Origin: Chamaelirium japonicum | Taxonomy: Eukaryota > Streptophyta > Magnoliopsida > Liliales > Melanthiaceae | Length of the DNA stretch: 64,000 nucleotides | Reading direction: 5' to 3' | NCBI GenBank assembly: GCA_947650365.1 | Contig: CANTAL010000003.1 | Span: 124,001 to 188,000, forward strand | In this document: positions 1 through 11,721 of the stretch, one piece after another | How the letters are laid out: each line of letters opens with the position of its first letter | Position numbering within the stretch: the stretch's first letter is position 1 | Position numbers and translations under genes: made by a program | Notes under the pieces: model-generated | Databases searched by the model: none | Told to the model about the DNA's origin: nothing | The model's input: the letters and a program-made list of their open reading frames with translations, nothing else

Positions 1-3000
1 TTTTCTAATTCATTCGTATGATCCATTCTAATTCATTCTAATTCATTAGTATGAATGTATCCATTCTAATTCATTCATAGGATCCATTCAAATTCATTCG
101 TACGATCCATTCTAATTCATTCGTACGAGCTATTCTAATTCATTCGTACGAATGTATCCATTCTAATTCATTCGTATGATCTATTCTAATTCATTCTAAT
201 TTATTCATACGAATATATCCAGTCTAATTCATACGTACGATCCTTTCTAATTCATTCATACGATCCATTCTAATTCATTCATACAAGCTATTCTAATTCA
301 TTTGCATGAATGTATCCATTCTAATTTATTCGTATGATCCATTCTAATTAATTCATTTGATCCATTCAAATTCATTCGTACGAATATTTTCATTCTAATT
401 TATTCAAACGATCCATTCTAATTCATTCATACGATCCATTCTAATTCATTAGTACCATCCATTCTAATTCATTCGTACGAACTATTCTAATTCATTCGCA
501 CGAATGTATCCATTCTAATTCATTCGTATGATCCATTCTAATTCATTCGTACGAATGTATTCATTCTAATTCATTCGTACGATTCATTCTAATTCATTCA
601 AACTAACTATTCTAATTCATTTACATGAATGTATCCATTCTAATTCATTCGTATGATCCATTCTAATTCATTCGTATGATCCATTCTAATTTATTCTAAT
701 TCATTAGTACGAATGTATCCATTCTAATCCATTCATACGATCCATTCTAATTAATTCGTACGATCCATTCTAATTCATTCATACGATCCATTCTAATTAA
801 TTCGTACGAGCTATTCTAATTCATTCAGACGAATGTATCCAGTCTAATTTATTCGTATGATCCATTCTAATTCATTCGTATGATCCATTCTAATTCATTC
901 TAGTTCATTCGTATGAATGTATCCATTCTAGTTCATTCGTATGATCCATTCTAATTTATTCGTACGATCCATTCTAATTCATTCGCACGAGCTATTCTAA
1001 TTCATTCGCATGAATGTTCCCATTCTAATTCATTCATATGATCCATTCTAATTCATTTGTATGATGCATTATAATTTATTCTAATTCATTCGTACGAATA
1101 TATCCATTCTAATTGATTTGTACGATCCATTCTAATTGATTCGTACGATCCATTCTAATTCATTTGTACAAGTTATTCTAATTCATTCGCACGAATGTAT
1201 CCGTTCTAATTTATTCGTTTGATCCATTCTAATTCATTCGTATGATCCATTCAAATTCATTCGTACGAATGTATACATTCTAATTCATTCATTTGATCCA
1301 TTCTATTTCGTTCGTACGATCCATTCTAATTCATTCGTATGATCCATTCTAATGCATTCGTACGAGCTATTATAATATACTCTCACGAATTTATCCATTC
1401 TAATTCATTCGTATGATCCATTCTAATTCATTCGTATGATCCATTCTATTTCATTCTAATTTATTCGTACGAATGTGTCTATTCTAATTTATTCATACGA
1501 TCCATTCTAATTCATTCGTATGATCCATTCTAATTCATTCTTACGATCCATTCTAATTCATTCCTACGAGCTATTCTAATTCATTCACATGAATGTATCC
1601 AATCTAATTCATTCGTATGACCCATTCTAATTCATTCATATGATCCATTCTAATTCATTCGTACGATTGTATCCATTCTAATTTATTCGTACGATCCATT
1701 CTAATTCATTCGTACGAGCTATTCTAATTCATTCGCATGAATGTATCTATTCTAATTCATTTGTAAGATCCATTCTAATTCGTTCGTATGATCCATTATA
1801 ATTCATTCGTACGAATGTATCCATTCTAATTCATTCATACGATCCATTCTAATTGATTCGTACGATGAATTCTAATTCATTCGTACGAGCTATTCTAATT
1901 CATTCGCATGAATGTATCGATTCTAATTTATTTGTATGATCCATTCAAATTTATTTGTATGATCCATTCTAATTCATTCTAATTCATTCGCACGAATATA
2001 TCTGTTCTAATTCATTCATACGATCCATTCTATTTCATTCGTAAAATCCATTCTAAATCATTCGTACAAGTTATTTTAATTCATTCGGACGAATGTATCC
2101 ATTCAAATTCATTCGTATAATCCATTCTAATTCATTCGTATTCGTACGACCCATTCTAATTCATTCGTACGAGCTATTGTAATTCATACGTACGACCTAT
2201 TCTAATTCAATCGTAAGAATCATTCTAATTCATTCTTACGAGCTATTATAATTCATTCGTTTGATCAATTCTAATTCATTCGTACGAGCTATTCTATTTT
2301 ATTCACACGACCCATTCTAATTAATTCGTACGATGCATTCTAATTCATTCGTATGAGCTATTCTAATTCATTCGTACGACCTATTCTAATTCATTCGTAC
2401 GATCCATTCTAATACATTTGTACTATCCATTCTAATTCATTCGTACGAGCCATTTTAATTCATTCGTACGAGTTATTATATTTTATTCGTTCGATCCGTT
2501 CTAATTTATTCGTACGATCCATTCTAATTTATTCACAGGAATGTATCCATTCTAATTCATTCTTACGATCCATTCTAATTCATTCGTACAATCCATTCTA
2601 TTTTATTCGTACGAGCGATTCTAATTCATTTGTACGATCCATTCTAATTCATTCATTCGAGCTATTCTAATTAATTCGTACGACCCATTCTAATACATTC
2701 GTATGATACATTCTAATTCATTCGTTCGATCCATTCTAATTCATTCATATGACCCAATCTAATTCATACGCACGAATATATCCATTCTAATTCATTCACA
2801 TGAACCATACTAATTCCTTTGTACGATCCATTCTAATTCATTCATATGATCTATTTTAATTCATTCGTACGAACCATTCTAATTCGTTCGTATGAACTAT
2901 TCTAATTCATTCATACGACCCATACTAATTCATTCGTACGATCCATTCTAATTCATTCGTACGAACCATTCTAATTCATTGGGACTAGCTATTCTAATTC

Positions 3001-4639
3001 ATTCGTAAGATCCATTGTAATTCATTCGTATGATCCATTCTAATTCATTCATACGAACCATTCTAATTTATTCGTACGAGCTAGTCTAATTCATTCGTAC
3101 TATCCATTCTAATTCATTCGTACGATCCATTCTAATTCATTTGCACGAATATATTCATTCTAATTCATTCGTATAATCCATTCTAATTCATTCATATGAT
3201 CCATTCTAATTCATTCCTACGATCCATTCTAATTCATTCGTACGAACCATTTAATTCATTCGTACGAGCTATTCTAATTCATTCGTATGATCCATTCTAA
3301 TTCATTCGCACAACTGTATCTATTTTAATTCATTCGTACGAGCTATTCTAATTCATTCGTACGAGCTATTCTAATTCATTCGTACGAACCATTCTAATTC
3401 ATTCGTATGAGCTATTCTAATTCATTCGTACGACCCATTCTAATTCATTCGTATGATCCATTCTAATTCATTTGTATGATCCGTTCTAATTAATTCGCAC
3501 GAATGTATCCATTCTAATTCATTCGTACGATCCATTCTAATTCATTCGTACGTTTCATTCTAATTCATTCGTACGAACTATTCTAATACATTCGTATGAG
3601 CTATTCTAATTCATTCGTACAACCTATTCTAACTCATTCGTACGATCCATTCTAATTCATTCGTACGATCCATTCTAATTCATTCGTACGATCTATTCTA
3701 ATTCATGTGTACGACCTATTTTAATTCATTTGTACGATCTATTCTAATTAATTCGTACGATCCATTCTAATTCATTCGTACGATCCATTCTAATTCATTT
3801 TTCATAAGAACCCTTCTAATTCCCTCGTACGATCCATTCTAATTCATTTGTATAATCCATTCTAATTTATTCGCTCGATCCATTCTAATACATTTGTACG
3901 TTCCATTCTAATTCATTCGCACGAATGTTTCGTATGATCCATTTGAATTCATTCGTACGATCCATTCTAATTCTTTCGCACGAATTTATCCATTCTAATT
4001 CATTCGTCCGATCTATTCTAATTCATTCGTACGATCCATTCTAATTAATTCGCACGATCCAATCTAATTCATTTGTATGATCCATTCTAATTCATTGGCT
4101 CGAATGTATCCATTCTAATTCATTCGTACGATCCATTCTAATTCATTCGTACGATCCCTTCTAATTTATTCGTACGAGCTATTCTAATTCATTCGTACGA
4201 CCCATTCTAGTTCATTCATACGATCCATTCTAATCCATTCGTACAAATATATCCATTCTAATTCATTCGTACGATCCATTCTAATTTATTCGCATGATCT
4301 ATTCTAATTCCATCGTACGATCCATTCTAATTCATTCGTACGATCCATTCTAATTCATTCGTATGAACGATTCTAATTCGCTCGTACGATCCATTCTAAT
4401 TCATTCATATAATCCATTCTAATTCATTTGTATGATCCATTGTAATTCATTCGTACGATCCATTCTAATTCATTGGCAGGAATGTTTCGTATGATCCAAT
4501 GTAATTCATTCGTATGATCCATTCTAATTCATTCGTACGAGTGTAACCATTCTAATTCATTCGTACGATCTATTTTAATTCATTCGTACGATCCATTCTA
4601 ATTCATTCGCACGATCCATTCTAATTCATTCGTACGATT
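1..4639 (+). repeat. 23-bp satellite array, forward orientation
   Basis: Uninterrupted tandem array of a 23-bp unit that begins CGTACGATCCATTCTA and ends TTCATT. A common variant replaces CGATCC with CGAATGTATCC, giving 28 bp. Another variant reads GAGCTATT instead of GATCCATT. Short extra CTAATTCATT blocks also occur. The whole stretch reads in one orientation. In the first 2.1 kb the GAGCTATT-type unit, usually followed by the 28-bp variant, recurs about every 125-205 bp, suggesting a loose higher-order repeat. Most unit-to-unit changes fall in the CGTACG core (CGTATG, CATACG, TGTACG). No coding potential is seen. Element A ends the array. Confidence 0.97.
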
Positions 4640-5696
4640 TGTTCGGGGGATTTTTCGCTGGTCCCTGCGGCGTACCTGTAAGACAAAGAAAAGAGAACGT
4701 GAGAACGGCTGGCTCCCTTAGGAGCGCAGACCCTCCGACGCTCAAGTCAGTCACGGTAGCACAACGGCGAGCTGTTGTATACCAAAGTGGTAGGGAAAAG
4801 GATTTCGAACCTGTACTCTGGAGCCTGGGGGTGAGCATTTATAGACATTGGCGACCTACCGCTGTCCGACATGTGGAGATTCTTCCAGGGCCTTCTAGAC
4901 CCCCACGTTCTGGCTCGCGTGGGTCTGACAGTCCTTGGTACTCGCGCCCTGACATTCTGTCGTTAAGCGTGCCAGGCGGTTTGAGTGGGGGAGAGCATCT
5001 TTCTTGTTGCTGCCAGCTGGCTGTTCTGGAATGTTTAAGTCTGGGCGATCTCAAAACTGACTCTGGCGGGCTTCCATGGACGTTAGTCCACGTAGCTTCC
5101 GTGGGATTTCGACACCTGGCCACCTTTATGTCTCTCTATGGGGGCGACCTCCGGTGGGAAGCCAGGGCGAGCTCGTCCTCCGTTGCTCCGCCTTCTCTTC
5201 CACATCTATCAAGAGTCGGACCTCGCAGGAGCGACCTCTTCGATAAATAGGAGAGTCTTGGCGAGCTTGGTGAGCTCCGGAGTGGGTTTGGGCGAGCTCC
5301 TGAGCGAGCTTGGGCGAGCTCCTGAGCGAGCATGGGCGAGCTCCTGAGCGAGCTTGGGCGAGCTCCTGAGCGAGCATGGGCGAGCTCCTGAGCGAGCTTG
5401 GGCGAGCTCCTGAGCGAGCTTGGGCGAGCTCCTGAGCGAGCATGGGCGAGCTCCTGAGCGAGCTTAGGCGAGCTCCTGAGCGAGCTTTGGCGAGCTCCCG
5501 AGTGAGCTTAGGCGAGCTCCAGCGAGCTTAGGCGAGTTCCAGTGAGTTTTGGCGAGCTCCTTAGTGAGCTTAGGCGAGCTCCAGCGAGCTCTTTGCCTAG
5601 GCCCCTTCAGCCCAATGTGGATCTCGCTCCCTGTCAAGATGATTTGGTGAGCACGGGGGGAGCGAACTCCAGGGCAGATTTCAGCTACCCCCAACA
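4640..5696 (-). repeat. Element A 3' LTR
   Basis: 1057 bp, matching 14317-15373 over its full length with scattered substitutions (for example CCCTG/CCGTG near the TG end). It has TG...CA termini. On the minus strand a TATAAATG box lies at 4843-4836, about 850 bp into the LTR, dividing a long U3 from a short R-U5. A 22-bp minisatellite occupies 5265-5590. Apparent open frames here are low-complexity readings of LTR sequence and are not annotated. Confidence 0.95.
5265..5590. repeat. 22-bp minisatellite in element A 3' LTR
   Basis: About 14 copies of a 22-bp unit containing GGGCGAGCTCCTGAGCGAGC, decaying toward 5590 into GAGCTCCAGCGAGCTTAGGC. It sits in U3 relative to the minus-strand promoter. 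The same motif family (GGGCGAGCTTGGGC) recurs inside the 145-bp array of the element body. The other LTR carries the equivalent array. Confidence 0.9.
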
Positions 5697-5708
5697 TTAC
5701 CCCCTCCT
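5697..5708 (-). other. Element A polypurine tract
   Basis: The minus strand reads AGGAGGGGGTAA immediately before the 3' LTR, as expected for the plus-strand DNA primer in a Ty3/gypsy element. The position confirms minus-strand orientation. Confidence 0.85.
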
Positions 5709-5759
5709 GAGGGAGCGACCAAGGAGACTTTGATGCTTGTTCAGGAGTCTTGTTGCACA

Positions 5760-7280
5760 CGCCGGGCGGACTGGGAGTACCAGTCATGAGCGACATCTAC
5801 CTTGTGGGCTGCGAGCACCTGCCGTGTGCGATCTGCGCCAAGAGTTTTGACTGTCAGTATTTCACAAATGCTGGGCGAGCCGCGAGCATCAGCCACGAGC
5901 GATCTCCTTCCGGTGCGAGCTTGCCACACGCGGACAGGGTCTGCTTCGGGCGAGCTTGGGCACCAGCCATGGGCGATCTGCGTCGAGAGTTTTGACTCTC
6001 AGTACTTCACAAACGTTGGGCGGGCCGCGAGCATCAGCCATGAGCGATCTCCTTCCGGTGCGAGCTTGCCACACGCGGACAGGGTCTGCTTCGGGCGAGC
6101 TTGGGCACCAGCCGTGGGCGATCTGCGCCAAGAGCTTTGACTCTCAGTACTTTATAAACGCTGGGCGGGCCGCGAGCATCAGCCACGAGCAATCTCCTTT
6201 CGGTGCGAGCTTGTCACACGCGGCCAGGGTCTGCTTCGGGCGAGCTCAGGCGGCAGCCGGGGGCGATCTGCGTCGAGAGCTTTGACTCCCAGTATTTCAC
6301 AAACGCTGGGTGGGCCACGAGCATCAGCCACGAGCGATCTTCTTCCGGTGTGAGCTCATCACTCGCGGTCAAGGTCTGCCTCGGGCGAGCTGCGGGCACC
6401 AGCCGTGAGCGATCTGCGCCGAGAGCTTTGACTGCCAATACATCAAAAATACTGGGCGGGCCGCGAGCATCAGCCACGAGCGATCTCCTTCCGGTGCGAG
6501 CTTGCCACACACGGACAGGGTCTGCTTCGGGCGAGCTTAGGCGCCAGCCGGGGGCGATCTGCGTCGAGAGTTTTGACTCCCAGTATTTCACAAACGCTGG
6601 GCGAGCCGCGAGCATCAGCCACGAGCGATCTCCTTCCGGTGCGAGCTTGCCACACACGGCCAGGGTCTGCTTCGGGCGAGCTTGGGCGCCTGCCGTGGGC
6701 GGTCTGCTCCGAGAGCTTTGACTGCCAGTACTTCACAAACGCCGGGCGGGCCAAGAGCGTCAGCCACGAGCGATCTCCTTCCGGCGTGAGCTCATCACTC
6801 GCGGTCAGGGTCTGCCTCGGGCGAGCTACGGGCACCAGCCGTGGGCAGTCTGCGCCGAGAGTTTTGACTCCCAGTATTTAACAAACGCTGGGCGGGCCGC
6901 GAGCATCAGCCACGAGCGATCTCCTTCCGGTGCGAGCTTGCCACACGCGGCCAGGGTCTGCTTCGGGCGAGCTTGGGCGCCTGCCGTGGGCGGTCTGCGC
7001 CGAGAGCTTTGACTGCCAGTACTTCACAAACGCCGGGCGGGCCGGGAGCGTCAGCCACGAGCGATATCCTTCCGGCGTGAGCTCATCACTCGCGGTTAGG
7101 GTCTGCCTCGGGCGAGCTGCGGGCACCAGCCGTGGGCAGTCTGCGCCGAGAGTTTTGACTCCCAGTATTTCACAAATGCTGGGCGGGCCGGGAGCGTCAG
7201 CTACGAGCGATCTCCTTCCGGTGCGAGCTTGTCACACGCAGTCAGGGTCTGCCTCGGGCGAGCTGTGGGCACCAGCCGCA
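5760..7280. repeat. 145-bp tandem array upstream of element A antisense gene
   Basis: About ten copies of a GC-rich 145/146-bp unit. The landmark AGCCACGAGCGAT starts at 5891, 6036, 6181, 6326, 6472, 6617, 6762, 6908, 7053 and about 7199. Each copy also carries TTTGACT(C/G)CCAGTA-TTTCACAAA-type sequence and GGGCGAGCT. Two subtypes alternate: GTGCGAGCTTGCCACAC and GTGAGCTCATCACTCGCGG. Reading frames here are by-products of the repeat (145 is not a multiple of three). The array lies between the 3' LTR and the antisense promoter. Confidence 0.93.
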
Positions 7281-7716
7281 GGCGATCTTGTGGCTTGGGT
7301 TTCGCTCCGGATCTCCAGCGGTCGCTTCGTCTTTAATGCGGTGCGAGGCTCGAGGTTGATACAATGAATCTCATCATGAGATCCCGATCGGCGCGAGACA
7401 CATGTCTTCTTCTTATTCGCTCCTTTTTCTGTCAGTAAAGGACAGCGTCGGCGCCGGCGTAGCCTTTTCCACGCGTGGCCCACGTGGCGCTCGACGACTG
7501 GAAAAAAGCGAGCTGTCGCTTCGATTGCCGTCACGTCGCCTCGCCACGCGCGCTCGGGCATTAACTGCGGCTCGATTCACCTACCTCTCACCCGTCTATA
7601 AATAGGAGATGGGGGGCGATAATTACCGTCGCGTGAAAACAACTCTCCCTTCCTTCTTTGCTTTCAGCCCGCCCTGATCACTTTTGCTTCTAGCTCGCCT
7701 TAGCCCTTCTGCTCTA
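7281..7716 (+). promoter_or_regulatory. Putative promoter and leader of element A antisense gene
   Basis: Non-repetitive stretch between the 145-bp array and the first ATG of the plus-strand gene. A canonical plant TATA box, CTATAAATA, lies at 7596-7604, 113 bp before the ATG at 7717. A CACGTG G-box (within CCCACGTGGC) lies at 7481-7486. The leader is CT-rich (CTCTCCCTTCCTTC), as in plant 5' UTRs. The promoter role is inferred from position and motif match only. Confidence 0.6.
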
Positions 7717-10259
7717 ATGGCTTCTGCTTCCGACGTTGCTGCTGCTGTTGCTGCCGCTGCTGCCGCCGCCCAAGCTTCTGAGCCCGCTGCTGAGAGAGCG
7801 ATGGTCTGGCTGCAGAACCCGAGCGGGGTGCCCGTTGGGGACAGTATCCGGGCGGCGATCGATCTCCCTCAGGAGATCCTCATCATCGAGATGCCACTCT
7901 CGGGGAGGCCGCCCCAGGGCACAGTAGCTTCTGTCGGGCTACTGTGGTCCGGGCTGCGGTTCCCCCTGAGTCATCTCGCCGGGGAGCTCCAGGAGTTGAT
8001 GGGGCTTTGCCCTGCTCAGCTCTCAGGAAACTCCTGGGGGATACTTTACGGGCTGTCCCAGCTGGAGACCGCCCTGAAGGCGAGGATCCCACTGAGCTAT
8101 CTGCTCAAAAAGTGGCTCCTCCAGCCCGGCCTGGTTTTCAGCACCGTGGGCTGCAGCTACTTTTACCTCGCCGGGCGGCCTGGCGAGGTGCTCCCCTTCT
8201 CCACCGTCGAGAGAAAGGACCGCCACTGGAAGGACTATCCTTTCGTGGTGGTCGGCGAGTGGCGCGGGCGGCACAGCGGAGTCCCGGCTCACCCCGGGGT
8301 TCCCCCAACGGCGGTCTTCCGGGAGATCTCTTTCTTCAAGGCGGGGAAGAAGAAGTGCATCGCTCCCGACCGGGAGCGGTCTCTGGACGAGGCCTTCCTT
8401 CATTATCTTGGGGGGCGGACTCCGGAGAAGATCACTGCTCCCGACTTCGCCTTCCAGCTGAAGGACGGGAAGACCGGTGCTCTTCTGCTAAAGCAGAAGA
8501 TCGTTCGAAAGAAGAAAGAGGAGGAGATCGGTGCTATTCCACCGATGCAGAATGCCCCTCCTCCCTCCAAAGGGGCCAGCTAGGGGGCAGGGAGCTCGGA
8601 AGGCAACCCCCGCAAGAAGACGGTCCGGAGGCGGGCTTTGCCCATCCGCCTCAACGACCCCGACACCATGGAGATGCTCCGCCAGGGCAAAACCTCCGCT
8701 CCACCGCAACCTCCTCGCCCGGACGCCGGCCCAGGTCAGCCTTCCGCCCCAACTCCAATTGTCCGCCGCAAGATCCAAATGGTTGAGCCCGACGACCCGA
8801 ACATCGACCTCCCGCTAACCATGGCAGAAGTCGAATCTGGGATAGCCGAGATATTAATGGGCTACTTCCCGGGCGATCTGACCGTCCCTCTTCGTGTAGC
8901 AGTGCTGACGCCGGAGATGGAGGCCCGCGAGAAGAAGAAGGCCAAACGCGCGGGGCCCGCGCCTTCGAACACCCAGACGGAGCAGCGGCGAAAAGCGCTG
9001 GAGGAGGCGGGCTTGGACTCATAGCCCAGTTGAAAGGACTCCGAGGAGGAGGCGCCAGGCTCCGAGGAGGAGGGGCCCGCCCCTCAAGCTCTTCGGGCGG
9101 AGCCCGCCGCTCCTGCCCAAGTGGAGAAGCCCGCAGCTCCATCAGCTCCCGCACCAGGAGCGGGACCGAGCGGGCAGGAGCTTCCACCTCCTCCCGCCGG
9201 GGTGGAGGTCCAGCAGGGCGGGGTGCCACCCTCTGCTCCTCGGGAAATTTCCCGCGAGGACAGTGGGCGAGAAACCCCCGCCGCCGCTGCGACCTCTACG
9301 CCCCCTGCAGCTTCCATATCCGCTCCTCTGCCCTCGTCATCTAGACGGGGCAAGGAGAAGGCGGACTTCCCGGAGGATATGGGGGACTTGATCTATAGGT
9401 CCCCCTCCTTCGTGGATATTGGCTCCAACTCCGAGTCTTCCAGCTCGGAGTCGGAGGCCAAGGGGGTCGGGGCGGACCCTCCAAGCCTGCCAGCAGCCGG
9501 AGCTCGCCCGGGGGAGGTGCCAGCCTCCACTCTTCCCGGCGTGCCCCCTGCTACTGAAGCTCCGGGGGGTCCCAGCGCGGGCTCCTCTGCGGAGGAGGGG
9601 AGGGCGCCCTACTACGTGCGGCAGCTGCTGGGCCGCAACGTCTTCGCCCGAGCCCCCTTCGCTTCAATAAGCGAACGCCTAGCCGAGGTACATCTTGCTC
9701 TCTCTGACCCTTTCGCCAAGAATGCTAATTTTTGCTTTTTGCTAACTTTTTCACCTTCCTTATGCAGGCGGAGAAGCAGAGCCAGGCGTTGGCCGCGGAG
9801 GTCGCTGGGGCCGGGAAGGCGCTGGCTGCCTTGTTCGACGATTCCCTTCGGGGGTCCGAGCGCAAGGTGGACGAGCACATCCACGAGCTTCAACGAGCTA
9901 AGGGCTCCGAGGAGCTGAGGACGGAGTCGGAGGCACTGTACCACAGGGTCAAAGCCCTGGTGTCAGGCCTTGCTATGGCCGAGGCAGCCAAAGGCCTGTC
10001 CGCTACCGCCCTCCTCAAAGCTAAGGCGGAGCGAGACGAGGCTGTGTCCGCCAGGGAGGTCGCGCAGCGGGAGGCGGCTCAACTTCAAGGCGAGGTCGCT
10101 GCTCTGAAGACAGCGATCGCCGCCCTGAAGGAGACGCACGCTGATGGCCTCCGGGCTCAGCAAGGTCGCCTCCAAGCCTAGCTGGATGATCTCCTCAAGA
10201 AAGGCGCCCTGGCCGCTGTGGAGAAATACAGGACCGAAAGGTCGAAGAAGCGGCGCTGA
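7717..10259 (+). pseudogene. Element A antisense gene (Tat-type aORF), intron-containing, four internal stops
   Basis: This gene is antisense to gag-pol. The reading frame from ATG 7717 stays open to 9687 except for stops at 8581-8583 (TAG), 9022-9024 (TAG) and 9031-9033 (TGA), with no frameshift. An 80-bp intron (9688-9767) joins phase 0 to a second exon. That exon meets TAG at 10179-10181, but the same frame continues with similar lysine-rich helical sequence to TGA 10257-10259. Layout: an Ala-rich start, a conserved globular block at 7951-8400 (GLRFPL...GLCPAQLSGNSWGILY), basic clusters, a Pro/Ala/Glu-rich linker, and a heptad-like coiled coil in exon 2. The block matches element B's antisense protein. 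I do not know its function. All four stops can arise from CAG or CGA by one C-to-T change. The first in-frame codon of the open stretch is TTG at 7684, but 7717 is the first ATG. Confidence 0.8.
9688..9767 (+). other. Intron in element A antisense gene
   Basis: Donor GAG|GTACAT and acceptor TTATGCAG|GC bound an 80-bp, T-rich segment with a GCTAACT branch-point-like sequence at 9741-9747. Splicing is phase 0 and joins the frame ending at codon 9685-9687 to GCG at 9768-9770. The base composition shifts sharply from the GC-rich exons, as in plant introns. It has not been tested with transcripts. Confidence 0.75.
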
Positions 10260-10715
10260 GGGGACGACAGTGGGGCGGAGACTAGCAAGCCTTGAGCTCG
10301 CAGCCTTGTAATTGTTTTTATAATTTTTGTCAATCAATGAAGTTTTCATCCTTTTGAGCTCGCCTATGCGTTTCTTTCTTTCTCTGTGTCACTCATGAGT
10401 CCGCTCTAGGAGTTCGCAGCAATCTCGAGAGTGATACCCCGGGCGAGGCAGCTAATTCGATTCAACCTTTTTATCTTAAAGTATATGCAAACGAAAAACT
10501 CGGCATGCTCGCAAAAACTCAATAGTCTCTGAGCCCGGAAAACGTTTAAGCGAACCAAAAGACTTCAAAAACTTCCCTATACTCAGAGACTTAAACCATT
10601 TTTATTTTTAAAGGAAACTAATAAGTGCTAGCTGCCCCCTGCCCGGTTAATTTCCCTCGATGATCCTGTTCGGCGGTCTTGCCCTTTGAGGGGTACGCCC
10701 GCGCCAGGATGCTTC
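10260..10715 (+). other. 3' flank of element A antisense gene
   Basis: AT-richer sequence after the stop at 10259. TTGTAATTG and TATAATTTTTGTCAATCAATGAAG (about 10305-10341, including AATGAA at 10336) could serve as plant polyadenylation elements. No coding region is seen. The 78-bp array begins just downstream. Confidence 0.4.
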
Positions 10716-11172
10716 CGTTCATGGCAGGTGAACGCGAAGGATCCCGGTTAGGTTTAGAGTCCACTAGGCAGCAGACTTCCCTAGGAATCTCAAGGTCGCC
10801 CACTGGCTGCCTCTGAGGATCCTGATCTTGCTTTAAGTCTGCACAACGGCGGACTACCCCGGGAATCTCAAGGTCGCCCACTGGCTGCCTCTGAGGATCC
10901 CGGTCTTGCTTTAAGTCCACACAACGGCGGACTACCCCGGGAAGCTCAAGGTCGCCCACTGGCTGCCTCTGAGGATCCCGGTCTTGCTTTAAGTCCGCAC
11001 AACGGCGGACTACCCCGGGAAGCTCAAGGTCGCCCACTGGCTGCCTCTGAGGATCCCGGTCTTGCTTTAAGTCCGCACAACGGCGGACTACCCCGGGAAG
11101 CTCAAGGTTGCCCACTGGCTACCTCTGAGGATCCCGGTCTTGCTTTAAGTCCGCACAACGGCGGACTACACT
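10716..11172. repeat. 78-bp tandem array between antisense gene and integrase tail (element A)
   Basis: About six copies of a 78-bp unit. The landmark AAGGTCGCCCACTGG starts at 10792, 10870, 10948 and 11026, with a variant at 11104. Because 78 is 26 codons, the minus strand is open through the array (10618-11115) and would read as a repeated 26-residue peptide rich in R, D and Q. That may be coincidental. It occupies the convergent gap between gag-pol (minus) and the antisense gene (plus). Confidence 0.9.
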
Positions 11173-11285
11173 TTATAGATCATGCAGGCTCTTGCTGCAC
11201 CGAGCTCTCGAGCTAAATTCCTTGTTGAAACCTTCATCGTTCATTCATAGCTTCTTCAGAAGATGACTTACAAAATTCCTTAGTC

Positions 11286-11500
11286 TTATGCATCAACCTT
11301 GCGAAGGTGCAAAGCATTCCAAGGTCGCTCTAACAGGTCGCCTTCAGCGGTCATCAACCGGCAAGCCGCCGAGCTTCTTGCTTCGTGTACTATGTAGGAG
11401 CCTTCCCAGTTCGCCGCGAACTTTCATGCATTAGGCTCTTGCGTGTTTGCGAACACCCCTCTCATCACCATGTCACCAGCCTTGAATGCCCTTGGTTAGC
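11286..11500 (-). pseudogene. Integrase C-terminal remnant (element A)
   Basis: The minus strand from about 11486 reads FKAGDMVMRGVFANTQ, then a stop, then KFAANWEGSY and PWNALHLRKV, ending at TAA 11286-11288. This matches position for position the end of element B's integrase (FPIGSLVLRAVFYNT, APNWEGPYII, AWNTRHLK). It is the post-core GPY/F-like tail of a Tat integrase with one internal stop (in NA*KF). It proves the element once had a complete pol and that RT, RNase H and the catalytic core were removed internally. Confidence 0.85.
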
Positions 11501-11721
11501 GAGGTCCCGTGATGGACGATCCTTGGTCCGCCCAAGCCACCGATGTTGACTTCTTACTATGGCTCGGCAATGGGAAAACTTCCCCTCTGAGATCCTGGTC
11601 GGCGGCCTTTCTCCTCGAGCTCAAGATCCACACCGCTCCCACCCGAGGGTGAAGCAGGGGATTTAAGCGAGGAGACCTCTCTCGGGCTTCGAGGTAGCCC
11701 GCTCGAGGTGATCGCTAATTG
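11501..11721 (-). other. Pol deletion region (element A)
   Basis: This short stretch links the protease end to the integrase tail. Minus-strand translation after the stop at 11722-11724 stays open for about 60 codons (a glutamate and glycine-rich spacer like the protease-RT linker) before stops near 11556. The roughly 3 kb expected for RT, RNase H and integrase core is absent, so the deletion junction should lie at about 11490-11560. Confidence 0.6.

Noticed and set aside
1-4639. Regular short repeats that might suggest a CRISPR array
   Set aside because: Units are contiguous 23/28-bp satellite copies with no unique spacers, and the surrounding elements are eukaryotic.
4639-5250. 203-codon open frame at the edge of element A (repeated at 14193-14927)
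   Set aside because: It lies in the LTR, opposite to the element's direction, and is present in both LTRs simply because they are copies. No domain is visible.
5802-7367. Overlapping plus and minus frames across the 145-bp array of element A
   Set aside because: They arise from low-stop GC-rich repeat sequence, with no start context or homology.
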